Positions 17,811 through 26,926 of a DNA stretch of 46,798 nt are shown here, one piece after another. Numbering within the stretch: the first letter of the stretch is position 1; every line of letters begins with the position of its first letter. Under the pieces are notes generated by a model. The model saw only the letters and a list, made by a program, of their open reading frames with translations, ran no database searches and was not told the origin of the DNA. The position numbers were made by a program, and so were the translations under genes. Origin of the DNA: Cellvibrio mixtus subsp. mixtus J3-8 (GTDB lineage Bacteria; Pseudomonadota; Gammaproteobacteria; Pseudomonadales; Cellvibrionaceae); assembly GCF_000766945.1 (NCBI RefSeq), contig NZ_KN266212.1, forward strand, positions 33,623-80,420, written 5' to 3'.

Positions 17811-17911
17811 AAAGCGTCATCCATCCCCGCAGGGTACGGGGCTGGAATGAGGGAGCCGCTGATCAATTAACCATAAGCCCCGGTCACTGTTGCATTGATC
17901 ACCAGCCTTCT

Positions 17912-20900
17912 TTACCAGCCAAACACTCGTGCTTCCCAGATGGAGTAGCCCCATTGGTTGGTGGCACTGCGCGCGGTGGCATAAATGCGTACATAACGAT
18001 AATTGCCGGCGATGGGCAGGGTATCGGTACGGTTGCCGAAGGTGCCGCCGGTTCTGTTGGCAAGGTTGGTCCAGTTGTTGTTGTCGTTCGAACCCTGGAT
18101 TAAATAATCCGCTGCGTTAGCCGCTTCCCAATCGATAACAATACTGCTCAGGGCTTTCGTTGTGCCGAGGTCCAGTACCAGCCAGCTTGGATCGAGTGCA
18201 TGGGCTGATTCCCAGCGGGTACCGCTGTTTTTGTCGATGGCATTCGCCGCCGGAGTCAGCGCGGTGCTGGCCGTTGCTGCAGCAATATTCAACGAGGTTG
18301 CAGGGCCTTGCGAGCTTGCAGATGAGCTGCTGGACACCGCACCCTGTGCATAGACTTTCAATTCCCAGACCGAATAACCCCATTGGTTGCCGGCGCTGCG
18401 TGCGGTAGCGTAAATGCGCACATAACGGTGGTTGCCGGTGACGGATTGGGTATCAGTGCGGGTACCAAATGCACCGCCAGTCACAGTTTTCAGTGTGGTC
18501 CAGCTGGTGCCGTTGTTGCTGCCCTGGATTTCATAGGTCGCGGCGTTAGCGGCTTCCCAATCAATCACTACCTGGCTCAACGCTTTCTGGCTGCCCAAAT
18601 CGACCATGATCCAGCTTGGGTCAATCCCATGGCTTGATTCCCAACGGGTACCTGGATTGCCATCCACTGCATTGGTTGCTGGTGTCAATTGAGTGCTGGC
18701 AGTTACGGGGCGACCTTGCGATACCAGCACTAACGGGCAGTTGCCACAACCGATCACACTGGAGCTGCTACTGGTAGTAGCCACGGTTGAACTGGATGAA
18801 CGCGAGCTGGTAGTTATAACCACGGAACTGGAGCTGCGCGAGCTGCTGGTTACCGCGACTGAACTTGAGCTGGTGCTTGGCACAACGACTTGCGATGAAC
18901 TGCTTGAAGACGTACCCGATGTTGCCGGTGCATCCTTGTTGTACTCCATTACGCGGAAGTTATCGAAATAGTAGGTGCCGGTGCTGGCCACGCCGGGGGT
19001 GATCAGGAAGATCAATTGATCAATACCGGTGAAGGGTGCAGAGGCTTTGTTATTAGCCCAATCGCCCAATGCCGCACGGAAGTTGAAATTGAATTCCAGG
19101 GTTTCCCACTGGCCGGTTTTGGTGGTCTCGGCTTGGTAGAAGCTGTGGCGACCGACTTGCCAATCCGCCGGGGTTACTGCGCTGACTTGCAGCTCGTTTT
19201 CCAGGTTCAGGGAAATGATGGTGCCTGCGGGCGCCGTGGTGTAAACATCCACCGCAACGCGCACCATGCCGTGCTGGGCGTCCATCGCATCGCGGATTCC
19301 GGTAATATCGTTAAAGGCGAGGGTGTCGTAGGTGGCACCGGCATCGCGCACATAACGCAACACATTGGCTGAGTTGTTCACCGCGTTCGGTGCCGGGTTG
19401 GCAACCACAGTGCGCACACCGCTGGTGTAAGGCGCTGCTTTGATGGCGCCGTTGCTGGTGCCGTCAAAGTTGGCGATGGTTTGCTTTACGTTGTAGCCGT
19501 TGTCTGGCCAGACGATGCGGATGTTATCGAGGTAAAAATCGGCCGGGCGGTTGGAGCCCGCTTCCACCATCAACACCAGGTTATCGGCCTGGCTGGCGGC
19601 GATGGCGGAATCCGGCGTGCCGGTGTATCCCAACTCAACCGTGTGCCATTCGCCCGCTTTACCGATGGTGCCATTGAAGCGCGCGAGGCGACCGGTGTTG
19701 CCATCCCAACTGGGGGTAGCACTCACAACGGCGTTGTTTTCCAGGCCGCCACCAATTTCCTTGCCCAGCAGGTTGGTTGCCGAAGCAGGGTAGTAAACAT
19801 CGGCAAAAATCTTGGCGCGGCCAGAGCGCAGCTCGCCCGCGTTCAGCTTGCCAAAGCCGGTCAGTTTGAGGTTATCCCAGGTTTGGCTGGCATCGCGCAC
19901 ATAATGCAGAACCTTGCTGGAGGTGTTAACCGCACCCGGAGCCGGGTTGTTAACAATCGCACCGGCACCAAGTGCAACGCCGTTTTGAATGTGAGCAAGC
20001 CCTAACCCACTCTCATAACCGGCGAGCAATTGGGTGCGGCCTTGTTCGATAGTGACTGGCTTGCTGACTGTCTTCAGGCTGCAACCGGTATTAAAGGTTA
20101 CGTTGAAGTTGCCGGAGCGTGCCGAGTTGCCAATGGACGCTACGATTTCGCGCGTGCCCTGGCCGGAAACAATGGTTACACCCGCAGGCAATGACCAGTT
20201 GTAGCTGGCGGAAGCAGGGCCATCAACGCGGTATTTTTTGTAAGTATCACCGCGATACACATAGGTATCGCCCTCAACCGACCAGCTCGCGTCGTTCTTG
20301 TACACCGCGACGTAATCCACCTGCATCAACTGCTCGGGGCCTTCGCTGCCGTTCGGGTTACCGGCCAAAGAGCCACCCATCGCCAGGTTCAGAATTACAT
20401 GGAACGGACGGTTGTAGAACGAATTCCAGTTGGAGCGGATAGGCGATGGCCCATCCAGCTTGCTGCGTGAACTGGAGATTTTGGGCACGCCATCAATCGA
20501 CCAGACCATGTGGTCTTCATACCATTCCACTGCATAAGTGTGGAAATCAGTTTTGGTGCGGCCGGCTTCGGGCGCGATCAGGTTGTCGGGATTCGGCCAG
20601 CCGGTATTGCCGTTGTACGGCCAATAAGCACCGTAGTGCAGGGTGCCGAGGATATCTTCGCTGGTGTTAACGGTTTCGAGGATGTCGATCTCGCCACCTT
20701 GTGGCCAACCGTGGGAATCGCGTTGTTGTTCGCTGGTCAACATCCAGAACGCCGGCCAGGTACCGGAAGCGCTGGGCACTTTAATGCGGGCTTCGATCTT
20801 GCCGTAAGTCCAATCCTGTGCGTTTTTGGTGCGCAAGCGGGCGGAAGTCCAGCTTTTGCCTTCGTAGGCTTCGCGGATCGCTTTGATATTCAACAGGCCG

Positions 20901-21118
20901 CCGCTAACCCACATATTCTGCGGGCGATCCGTGTAGTACTGGAGCTCGCCGTTGCCGCCGCCGTCGCCATTGACTTCTTGCGACCAGTTGTTGCGGTCGA
21001 GTGCGGTACCGTTGAAATCGTCTCTCCAAACCTGGTTCCAGCCGCAAGTTTGGGCGAGGGGAGCCTGACTAATTAATAGCCCGAGCGGGAGCAGGCCAAT
21101 GCTGGCTAGTTTTTTCAT
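17912..21118 (-). CDS. Secreted modular GH16 beta-glucanase, laminarinase-like (distal)
   Basis: A 1068-residue exported enzyme with a signal peptide ending ...ISQAPLAQ. The GH16 domain (about 22-285) has WRDDFNG, SGTWPAFWML and the catalytic GGEIDILETV (E143, D145, E148), as in bacterial endo-beta-1,3-glucanases, so laminarin-type beta-1,3-glucan is the likely substrate. Downstream are an Ig/PKD-like segment (about 290-365), two related beta-sandwich modules of about 170 residues each (starting LLAGYESG and IANFDGTS), a long poly-Ser linker (about 730-790) and two F5/8-type-C modules separated by a second Ser linker. MKKLASIG at 21118 is preferred over the in-frame ATG at 21130 because GAGAGA precedes it. 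The last 330 residues closely resemble those of the proximal GH16 protein. Confidence 0.92.
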   Translation of the reverse strand: MKKLASIGLLPLGLLISQAPLAQTCGWNQVWRDDFNGTALDRNNWSQEVNGDGGGNGELQYYTDRPQNMWVSGGLLNIKAIREAYEGKSWTSARLRTKNAQDWTYGKIEARIKVPSASGTWPAFWMLTSEQQRDSHGWPQGGEIDILETVNTSEDILGTLHYGAYWPYNGNTGWPNPDNLIAPEAGRTKTDFHTYAVEWYEDHMVWSIDGVPKISSSRSKLDGPSPIRSNWNSFYNRPFHVILNLAMGGSLAGNPNGSEGPEQLMQVDYVAVYKNDASWSVEGDTYVYRGDTYKKYRVDGPASASYNWSLPAGVTIVSGQGTREIVASIGNSARSGNFNVTFNTGCSLKTVSKPVTIEQGRTQLLAGYESGLGLAHIQNGVALGAGAIVNNPAPGAVNTSSKVLHYVRDASQTWDNLKLTGFGKLNAGELRSGRAKIFADVYYPASATNLLGKEIGGGLENNAVVSATPSWDGNTGRLARFNGTIGKAGEWHTVELGYTGTPDSAIAASQADNLVLMVEAGSNRPADFYLDNIRIVWPDNGYNVKQTIANFDGTSNGAIKAAPYTSGVRTVVANPAPNAVNNSANVLRYVRDAGATYDTLAFNDITGIRDAMDAQHGMVRVAVDVYTTAPAGTIISLNLENELQVSAVTPADWQVGRHSFYQAETTKTGQWETLEFNFNFRAALGDWANNKASAPFTGIDQLIFLITPGVASTGTYYFDNFRVMEYNKDAPATSGTSSSSSSQVVVPSTSSSSVAVTSSSRSSSSVVITTSSRSSSSTVATTSSSSSVIGCGNCPLVLVSQGRPVTASTQLTPATNAVDGNPGTRWESSHGIDPSWIMVDLGSQKALSQVVIDWEAANAATYEIQGSNNGTSWTTLKTVTGGAFGTRTDTQSVTGNHRYVRIYATARSAGNQWGYSVWELKVYAQGAVSSSSSASSQGPATSLNIAAATASTALTPAANAIDKNSGTRWESAHALDPSWLVLDLGTTKALSSIVIDWEAANAADYLIQGSNDNNNWTNLANRTGGTFGNRTDTLPIAGNYRYVRIYATARSATNQWGYSIWEARVFGW

Positions 21119-21365
21119 ATTGTCTCTCATCTTTATTGTTAGATTTGTATTTGTTAGTGGATGCAGTCAGTCACTGCATGTTGTGCACTATTTCATCGGA
21201 GGCTAGCGGTGTGCCTCCTGTTTTTTGCACATTGTGTAAAACTGAGAAGGCCCACTTACTGAAATAGCAAAGTGGGAACTGTGGAACGGGTAATTTCAGT
21301 GATAATTTAATCGTCGGGTCAAACCACCAGTTTTCTAAAGAAGCCTTCTGGCGAGCATAAAAATA
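21119..21365. promoter_or_regulatory. Divergent GH16 / AraC-type regulator control region
   Basis: A 247-bp intergenic region. It contains an inverted repeat CCCACTT (21251-21257) and AAGTGGG (21270-21276), and the 12-mer GGTCAAACCACC at 21317-21328 preceded by AATCGTCG. The same 12-mer, also with AATCGTCG just upstream, occurs before the GH5 gene at 25219-25230. These are candidate operator elements for a shared regulator, possibly the AraC-type protein encoded here. Confidence 0.5.
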
Positions 21366-22556
21366 ATGAAGAACCTGCTACTCAACCTCCACGAGGTGGT
21401 CATTGTCCTGACCATCATTGAAACCCTTCTTTTGTGCGTTGCGTTAGGGCTGCTGCCAGCTACTACCGGCCAGGTGCCCCGAAAGCAGCCACAGCGATTG
21501 CTCCAGGTTTTCTTTCTGCTGGTCGTCGGCACTTTGTCCACTACCCTGATTACCTGGAATGCCAGTTTCCAGTCGATGGCAATTGCCCATTACCCGATTA
21601 TTCCTGCGCTCTTATCCGCCTGCTTATTGCTGCAAGGACCGGTGTTGTTTTATTACCTGCGCTCGCTGTCGCAGGCGATTAACTTCCAGCATTGGTATCA
21701 CGGGGTCCACTTGCTGCCTGCAGTAGTTGCAGTGGCGGTGATTTTTGCCTATGACCTAAGCATTTACGATTGGGTACCCGACCATTGGCCGGAGTTATTG
21801 CCCGCTGACCGTATGGCGATGGCGTTTGTCTGGGCGTTATTCAAATGTTCTCCACTGGTTTACGTACTCGCCTGCTTTTACACCGAATACCGTTTGCGCC
21901 AGCAGTTGCGGCAAATGTATTCCGTGATTTCCGAGCGCGAGCTGCGCCTGGCGGACCTGGTGCTGGGGGGATTTTTTATTCACTGGCTCTGGTCGTTTGT
22001 GGCTTATTTCCTGGGGGATTATGTCAGCGGCGAGACCAATGACCTGCTGGGAATCCTCAATAACTACCTGACTGTTATCCTCATCAACGCCGTATTCCTG
22101 TTTGGCTGGCGCAATACCCGCCAGTTATTGCAGCAGGAACACATCGCCATTATGGATATCAGCAAGGATCGCTTGCAGGAGATGCCGCAGGTTGAGGAAA
22201 AGCTGCAAGCCGTGGAAAACGGCATTCGCCAGCAGCGGTTGCATCTGGACAGCCAGATTAACCTGGAACGGTTTGCGGAGCAGGTGGGGGTGAGGCCGCG
22301 CGAGCTCTCCACCATAATTAACGACCATTACCAACAGAACTTTTTTGAGTTCATTAATAGCCAGCGGGTGGAGGAAGCCAAACGTTTGTTAGCTGCGCCG
22401 GAATGTGAGGGCGATACGGTGCTCGATATCCTTTATAAATCAGGCTTTAACAGCCAGTCTGCCTTTCACCGGTTTTTCAAACGCATGGTGGGGATGACAC
22501 CGTCGGAATATCGCAAGCAAGCGCATCGTTTATTGACGGCAGTCAATCCTCACTAA
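21366..22556 (+). CDS. Membrane-anchored AraC-family transcriptional regulator
   Basis: A 396-residue regulator. The N-terminal half is a membrane domain with about seven hydrophobic helices between residues 5 and 250 (for example EVVIVLTIIETLLLCVALGL and LTVILINAVFLFGW). A linker and a C-terminal AraC-type double helix-turn-helix follow (about 295-390), with FAEQVGVRPRELSTIINDHY and TVLDILYKSGFNSQSAFHRF then FKRMVGMTPSEYR, the standard signature. Membrane-tethered AraC proteins of this type are known next to polysaccharide-degradation genes. Here the gene is divergent from the laminarinase-like GH16 gene, so I infer that it controls the GH16/GH5 block. The ribosome-binding site is weak. Confidence 0.9.
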   Translation: MKNLLLNLHEVVIVLTIIETLLLCVALGLLPATTGQVPRKQPQRLLQVFFLLVVGTLSTTLITWNASFQSMAIAHYPIIPALLSACLLLQGPVLFYYLRSLSQAINFQHWYHGVHLLPAVVAVAVIFAYDLSIYDWVPDHWPELLPADRMAMAFVWALFKCSPLVYVLACFYTEYRLRQQLRQMYSVISERELRLADLVLGGFFIHWLWSFVAYFLGDYVSGETNDLLGILNNYLTVILINAVFLFGWRNTRQLLQQEHIAIMDISKDRLQEMPQVEEKLQAVENGIRQQRLHLDSQINLERFAEQVGVRPRELSTIINDHYQQNFFEFINSQRVEEAKRLLAAPECEGDTVLDILYKSGFNSQSAFHRFFKRMVGMTPSEYRKQAHRLLTAVNPH

Positions 22557-22563
22557 GTCCGGC

Positions 22564-23043
22564 TTAATCAAGCGAGTTCTGGCTGGCGATGCCGGCCATT
22601 TTCTCGATATAGGCCGCAAAGCTCGGGTCTTCGCCGGTCAATAACTTGGGTAATAAGGCACGGAAGTGCGGCTTGTGGCACCACTCCACAATATAGTCTT
22701 CCCAGGAGTTCCAGCGCCGGGCTTGTTTCGGGGTCATATCTTCTTCGTACAACAGCAGATACGCGCGTTCAAACAGTGATACCAGCATGCTGAAAATAAT
22801 CAGCAATCGCTCTTTTTGTTCGTCGTTAAGCGTCGGGGTTTCGGTGGTGGAGAACAGCCGTAGATCGGGGTTCTCCAGGGCAATGCGCAAAAAATCCTGG
22901 TAGTTATCGGAGACCAGTTGGTAGACCTCTTCCTCCTCGTTTTCACGCTCTTTGCGCTGCTCGTACAAAAACACAAATATGGCCATGGGCAAGCCGATCA
23001 CAGTCACCACGTAACTGCCAATTTCCCAAAATTCTGCGGACAT
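22564..23043 (-). CDS. Membrane-anchored protein of unknown function
   Basis: A 159-residue protein with one N-terminal membrane segment (about 8-27, IGSYVVTVIGLPMAIFVFLY), a highly charged helix (EQRKERENEEEEVYQL) and an alpha-helical cytoplasmic domain (SDNYQDFLRIALENPDLRLF, then RLLIIFSMLVSLFERAYLLL, WEDYIVEWC). Uncharacterised proteins of this shape occur widely in bacteria; I do not know a function. AGGAGG lies 8 bases before the ATG. It converges with the AraC-type gene, 7 bases separating the stops. Confidence 0.75.
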   Translation of the reverse strand: MSAEFWEIGSYVVTVIGLPMAIFVFLYEQRKERENEEEEVYQLVSDNYQDFLRIALENPDLRLFSTTETPTLNDEQKERLLIIFSMLVSLFERAYLLLYEEDMTPKQARRWNSWEDYIVEWCHKPHFRALLPKLLTGEDPSFAAYIEKMAGIASQNSLD

Positions 23044-23217
23044 GTTTCATTCCTCCTGCTCGCTAATAGAAATTCTAACAGGGCTTTGGGGAAGCGGGCG
23101 CGAACTTAGGTAAACATACTCGGGTGCGGCAAACGCAAATGCCACCCGGGGATGGTGCAACCCGGCGGGCGCCATTGTGTGCGGACGACGCTGATTCGTC
23201 GCATCCACCCGGGAAAC

Positions 23218-23239
23218 AAAAAAGCCGCCCGAAGGCGGC
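23218..23239 (-). terminator. Rho-independent terminator of the GH5 gene
   Basis: A GCCGCC/GGCGGC stem with a four-base loop, followed on the minus strand by six T (plus-strand A 23218-23223). It lies 35 bases after the GH5 stop. Confidence 0.9.
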
Positions 23240-23273
23240 AAATAGCGTTACTTATAGGAAATGGCGTCAGGAG

Positions 23274-25124
23274 TTAGTTGACTTTACTGATGCGAATCCA
23301 GTTGATGTTCCAACCGCCCGCATTCACTTTAATGCCAAACTTGTGGCTGCCCGCACCCAAATTCACAGTGTGTTTGATGGTGGTCCAGTTTTGCCAGCCG
23401 CCGGTACCCGGGATGGCGAGTGTTCCGTATACGGGCGAACCGCCAGCCTCTTCAAACGTCAGGCTACCGCCACCGCTTTGGCTGGCGACGCGATACTCAA
23501 TCACATAGTTGCCGGTACTTGGGATGTTTATCGGGGTTCCTGCGTAGGACAACCAATCACCGGCATCGATATAACCCACATTTTTACCGCCGCCAGTGTC
23601 CGTCGTATTTTCCGTTTGGGTGCCTTGTTGCTGGCTGAAATCTTCCGCTTGCAGTGTGGCGATGACGGTGCCAGGGTTGGTGTTATCAACGCTTTCCACT
23701 TTCAGCCAGTTCACATTGAATCCACCGGTAATGGCGGAGATGGCAATTAACTGCTCACCTGCTGGCAGCACCACATTGTGGGAAACCGTTTGCCAGTTTT
23801 GCCAGCCGCCGGTTGTTGGTACATTGATGCTGCCATACACCGGGCTGCCGCCGGCTTTCTCCAGTTTGAACTGGCTGCCGCCAGCCGGGGCTGCAACGCG
23901 ATAACTGACTTTGTACGTGCCGGTCACGGGAATATTGACCGCGTAAGTCATCCAGTCATTACTATCGATATACCCCACATTTTGTCCACCGCCAACGTCA
24001 GTGGTGCCCTCGGTTTGGATGCCATCAGCCTGGCAATAGCTTTCAGCCTGGATGGTCTCGCTTACGTTAGACGTGGTGCAAGTTGGTGTGGGATCAACCG
24101 GGCCGGACGGACTTGGCCAGTTGCGGATAATATCTTTCGCAAACGCGCCCGATGCGGTGAGTTGCGAGCTGGCCCAGCCACCCCCGGCACTGGCGCCGGG
24201 AACCAATGAAGACGAACCTTCGGCTTTATCATTCAGCGCCCAATTCGCATGGCTGATGTTGTTGCGCTTCATAAAGTCGACCCAGGCGTTGGTCTCGCCA
24301 TAGTTTACGCCACCGTCGCCATTGGCATTCACTGACCCCCATTCGGTGACAAAAATCGCGGCGTTATTGTCGAGTGCAGTTTGGGCGAAGTCGCGAATCG
24401 GCTGGCCGTGGGAGCCTGCATAAAAGTGCAGCGTATAGGCGATATTGTTGCCTGCGATGGGATCGCGCGCGGCCTCATCAACGCGTTGTGACCAGGTGCG
24501 GGTGCCGACAATAATCAGGTTGTCCGGATCAATCGCACGGATCGCATTCACCACTTGCTGTGCGTAGGGTTTGATCACTCCGCTCCATGACGCCGTGTCC
24601 AGCGGTTCGTTGTACACCTCGTAAATAACATGGTTTTTATTGCCATAAGTGCGCGCCATTTCCTGGAAGAAGGCGATGGACTGAGCGGTGTATTGCTCGG
24701 CGTGGTGGGTATGCCAATCGATAATCACATACATGTCATTGGCGATGGCGGCATCGACCACGGCTTTTACTTTATTTTTATTGCCGGTTGGATCTTGCAG
24801 GTAACCGCCGCCTTCCTCAACGCCCATCGCTGCGCGCACAAGATTGGAACCCCAATCGGTTTTCAGCCAGCGCACTGCATCGGCGTTGTAATACTTTTCG
24901 CCGCCCCAGCCGTTATTGCTCCAGAACAAGCTATTGCCGGCAAAGCTGGCAACCTGGTTGCCAGCGAGGATTTTATTACCGCTCACCGACAGCGGTGCAA
25001 CATCGGCCATGGCGATACCGGATAGCAAACCGATTCCAGCCAGGGCAGAGATTTTCAGGAAGGACGTCAGTATTGCCTTGTGTTGATACGCGGCGCGTTT
25101 GCGACTGAAAAAATTATTGTTCAT
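23274..25124 (-). CDS. Secreted GH5 endo-beta-1,4-glucanase with two CBM6 modules
   Basis: A 616-residue exported cellulase. An N-terminal basic stretch and hydrophobic segment ending GIAMA form a long signal peptide. The GH5 domain (about 42-340) shows GNSLFWSNNGWGG, VIIDWHTHH, acid/base E173 in VYNEPL and nucleophile E261 in FVTEWGSV, as in GH5 subfamily 2 endoglucanases. After a Pro/Thr linker come two CBM6 modules (about 352-480 and 488-616), each with the conserved NVGYID-x-x-DW segment and the GGWQNW aromatic motif. The order GH5-CBM6-CBM6 is that of Cellvibrio mixtus Cel5A, whose second CBM6 binds several beta-glucans including mixed-linkage and beta-1,3 forms. Co-location with GH16 genes fits joint attack on beta-glucans. 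Confidence 0.93.
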   Translation of the reverse strand: MNNNFFSRKRAAYQHKAILTSFLKISALAGIGLLSGIAMADVAPLSVSGNKILAGNQVASFAGNSLFWSNNGWGGEKYYNADAVRWLKTDWGSNLVRAAMGVEEGGGYLQDPTGNKNKVKAVVDAAIANDMYVIIDWHTHHAEQYTAQSIAFFQEMARTYGNKNHVIYEVYNEPLDTASWSGVIKPYAQQVVNAIRAIDPDNLIIVGTRTWSQRVDEAARDPIAGNNIAYTLHFYAGSHGQPIRDFAQTALDNNAAIFVTEWGSVNANGDGGVNYGETNAWVDFMKRNNISHANWALNDKAEGSSSLVPGASAGGGWASSQLTASGAFAKDIIRNWPSPSGPVDPTPTCTTSNVSETIQAESYCQADGIQTEGTTDVGGGQNVGYIDSNDWMTYAVNIPVTGTYKVSYRVAAPAGGSQFKLEKAGGSPVYGSINVPTTGGWQNWQTVSHNVVLPAGEQLIAISAITGGFNVNWLKVESVDNTNPGTVIATLQAEDFSQQQGTQTENTTDTGGGKNVGYIDAGDWLSYAGTPINIPSTGNYVIEYRVASQSGGGSLTFEEAGGSPVYGTLAIPGTGGWQNWTTIKHTVNLGAGSHKFGIKVNAGGWNINWIRISKVN

Positions 25125-25703
25125 TATTATTCACCAGGATTGTGATTGTTTACCAAAATTGCCTTACGGGAGATTGCCCCGGTACTCAGGGGTAGGGTTA
25201 TTTCAATCGTCGCTACCTGGTCAAACCACCTACTTTACGTTGCAACCTAAAGTGGCAAGTGCCACTTCATCACCTGCGGATACTGATAAAACAGCAATTG
25301 TGTTATTACTAAAACCGGAATCATTTATAAAAAGACTTTCCTTATGCTGATGAAAGAATCCTTTATCCGGTGTACGCGCGTTCAATCTCTGCGATTGTTG
25401 AAAAGTCGATACGGGATTATTTAAAAAATGTGTGATCACAGTGCGGTTGAAATAACGCACGGGCAAAAACATCGCGCGATCGTTGTGCAATAAAGTGATT
25501 GTAAAATTAACAATTTTGCAAAGCTTACATCGTTAACCTCCTGTTTTTGTATGAGTTTTTGGTTAAACATCCCGGTAATACCCCGCTGTTCTCTCCTTGG
25601 AAATTACAAATTATTGTTATTTGGCATGTTTTTGTAACCTTGGCTCAATACTCGCTAAGCGGTTGTGGCGCTTTGGATTAACAACCTATTTCTGAGGAAG
25701 ATT
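25125..25703. promoter_or_regulatory. GH5 / stressosome divergent control region
   Basis: A 579-bp region between the GH5 start (minus) and rsbR (plus), with no credible gene. It contains the 12-mer GGTCAAACCACC at 25219-25230, shared with the GH16/AraC region, and the near-perfect palindrome AAGTGGCA-AG-TGCCACTT at 25250-25267, which has the size of a repressor operator. The AT-rich part 25500-25650 probably holds the stressosome promoter, but no convincing -10/-35 pair could be fixed. Confidence 0.5.
25250..25267. promoter_or_regulatory. Palindromic candidate operator upstream of GH5
   Basis: Perfect 8-bp arms (AAGTGGCA/TGCCACTT) around two bases, centred about 134 bp upstream of the GH5 start. 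The half-site AAGTGG also appears in the 7-bp inverted repeat upstream of the distal GH16 gene (21251-21276). Confidence 0.5.
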
Positions 25704-26567
25704 ATGAGTAACACCAAGAGTACACAGCTTGCGGCAGTGATCACCGAATTTCAGGAGCCATTACTGGACGGCTGGTTGACCGGGCTTGCCTCGCGCTTGC
25801 GCCGCGATAAAAGCGGCGTGATGGATTTACGTGCGCAGGCTGCGCAGTTTTTACCTTTATTGGCGAAGACATTGCAGGAGGCAAAATCTACGAATATCGA
25901 AGAGCCGGAGTGGACCGAGTTGCGTCAATTGCTGGCTGAAATTTCCCAGTCGCGCGTGCGCCAGGGCTTTACTCCGATCGAAACCGCTAACTTTGTTTTC
26001 TCCCTCAAAGAACCGATTTTTGAATATTTGCGCAAGGCGTTGGTTAATAGTCCACTACAGGCGGGCGAAGAAATCGCCACGACGAGCACACTGTTTGACT
26101 CCCTCGGGTTGTATACCATCGAGGTTTATCAAAAAGCGCGTGAGCAAATTATCCTGCGCCAGCAACAGGAATTACTTGAGCTTTCAACACCCGTAGTACA
26201 ACTGTGGCAAAACGTCCTGGCCTTGCCATTGATTGGTACGCTGGATAGTTCCCGCACGCAAGTGGTAATGGAAAGCCTGTTGCAAAAAATCGTGGAAACC
26301 GGTGCGCTCATTGCGATCATTGATATTACCGGTGTCCCTACCGTGGACACATTGGTAGCGCAGCATTTATTAAAAACTATCGCCGCCGCGCGCTTGATGG
26401 GGGCTGATTGCATTATTAGTGGTATCCGTCCGCAAATTGCGCAAACGATTGTGCACCTTGGGGTCAACCTTGAAGACGTCATCACCAAAGCCACATTAGC
26501 CGATGCCTTTGTTGTTGCATTGCAGCGCACAGGTTCAAGCATTCAAGTCATCAATAACGGGCGTTAA
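25704..26567 (+). CDS. rsbR: RsbR-type stressosome scaffold/sensor protein
   Basis: A 287-residue RsbR paralogue, the sensory scaffold of the stressosome. The N-terminal all-helical domain (about 5-150) looks like the RsbRD-type N-terminal domain, with no sign of a globin or PAS domain. The C-terminal STAS domain (about 165-280) has IIDITGVPTVDTLVAQHLL and GIRPQIAQTIVHLGVNL. The Thr residues in these two motifs are where RsbT phosphorylates RsbR homologues. GAGGAAG before the ATG at 25704 fixes the start; the frame is open upstream to 25665. First gene of an rsbR-rsbS-rsbT operon. The signal sensed is unknown. Confidence 0.92.
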   Translation: MSNTKSTQLAAVITEFQEPLLDGWLTGLASRLRRDKSGVMDLRAQAAQFLPLLAKTLQEAKSTNIEEPEWTELRQLLAEISQSRVRQGFTPIETANFVFSLKEPIFEYLRKALVNSPLQAGEEIATTSTLFDSLGLYTIEVYQKAREQIILRQQQELLELSTPVVQLWQNVLALPLIGTLDSSRTQVVMESLLQKIVETGALIAIIDITGVPTVDTLVAQHLLKTIAAARLMGADCIISGIRPQIAQTIVHLGVNLEDVITKATLADAFVVALQRTGSSIQVINNGR

Positions 26568-26572
26568 GCGTT

Positions 26573-26926
26573 ATGGAACGAATTCCTATTTTGCGGATGG
26601 GCCGGTTATTGCTGGTGACTATCCAGGTCGATATGCATGATCGCCTGGCGATGGCATTGCAAGAAGACCTCACCACGCGCATCGTAAAAGATCGTGCTAA
26701 TGGTGTCCTCATTGATATTTCTGCACTCGATATTGTCGATTCTTTTATTGGCCGCATGATCAGCGACACCGCTGCCATGGCAAAAATCCTGGATGCGAAA
26801 ACCGTGTTGGTGGGAATGCAACCGGCGGTTGCCATTACGCTGGTGGAATTGGGCCTGGCCCTGGAAGGTGTGCGCACCGCACTGAATGTTGAATTGGGAA
26901 TTAAAATGCTGGAGCGACCGGATTGA
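26573..26926 (+). CDS. rsbS: RsbS-type stressosome STAS protein
   Basis: A 117-residue single STAS domain protein, the partner that forms the stressosome core with RsbR and holds RsbT. IPILRMGRLLLVTIQVDMHD and IDISALDIVDSFIGR are clear RsbS signatures. S57, in DIVDSFIGR, corresponds to the Ser phosphorylated by RsbT (Ser59 in Bacillus subtilis), so the switch residue is intact. It begins 5 bases after the rsbR stop and its own stop overlaps the rsbT start, which argues for balanced expression of the complex. Confidence 0.93.
   Translation: MERIPILRMGRLLLVTIQVDMHDRLAMALQEDLTTRIVKDRANGVLIDISALDIVDSFIGRMISDTAAMAKILDAKTVLVGMQPAVAITLVELGLALEGVRTALNVELGIKMLERPD

Noticed and set aside
25230-25490. 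Small minus-strand open frame upstream of GH5
   Set aside because: It has no ribosome-binding site or recognisable protein pattern, and it overlaps the likely operator region.
25625-25650. Sigma54-like site TTGGCA...TTGTA upstream of rsbR
   Set aside because: The spacing between the two elements is one base short and the second element has GT rather than GC, so it does not meet the consensus.
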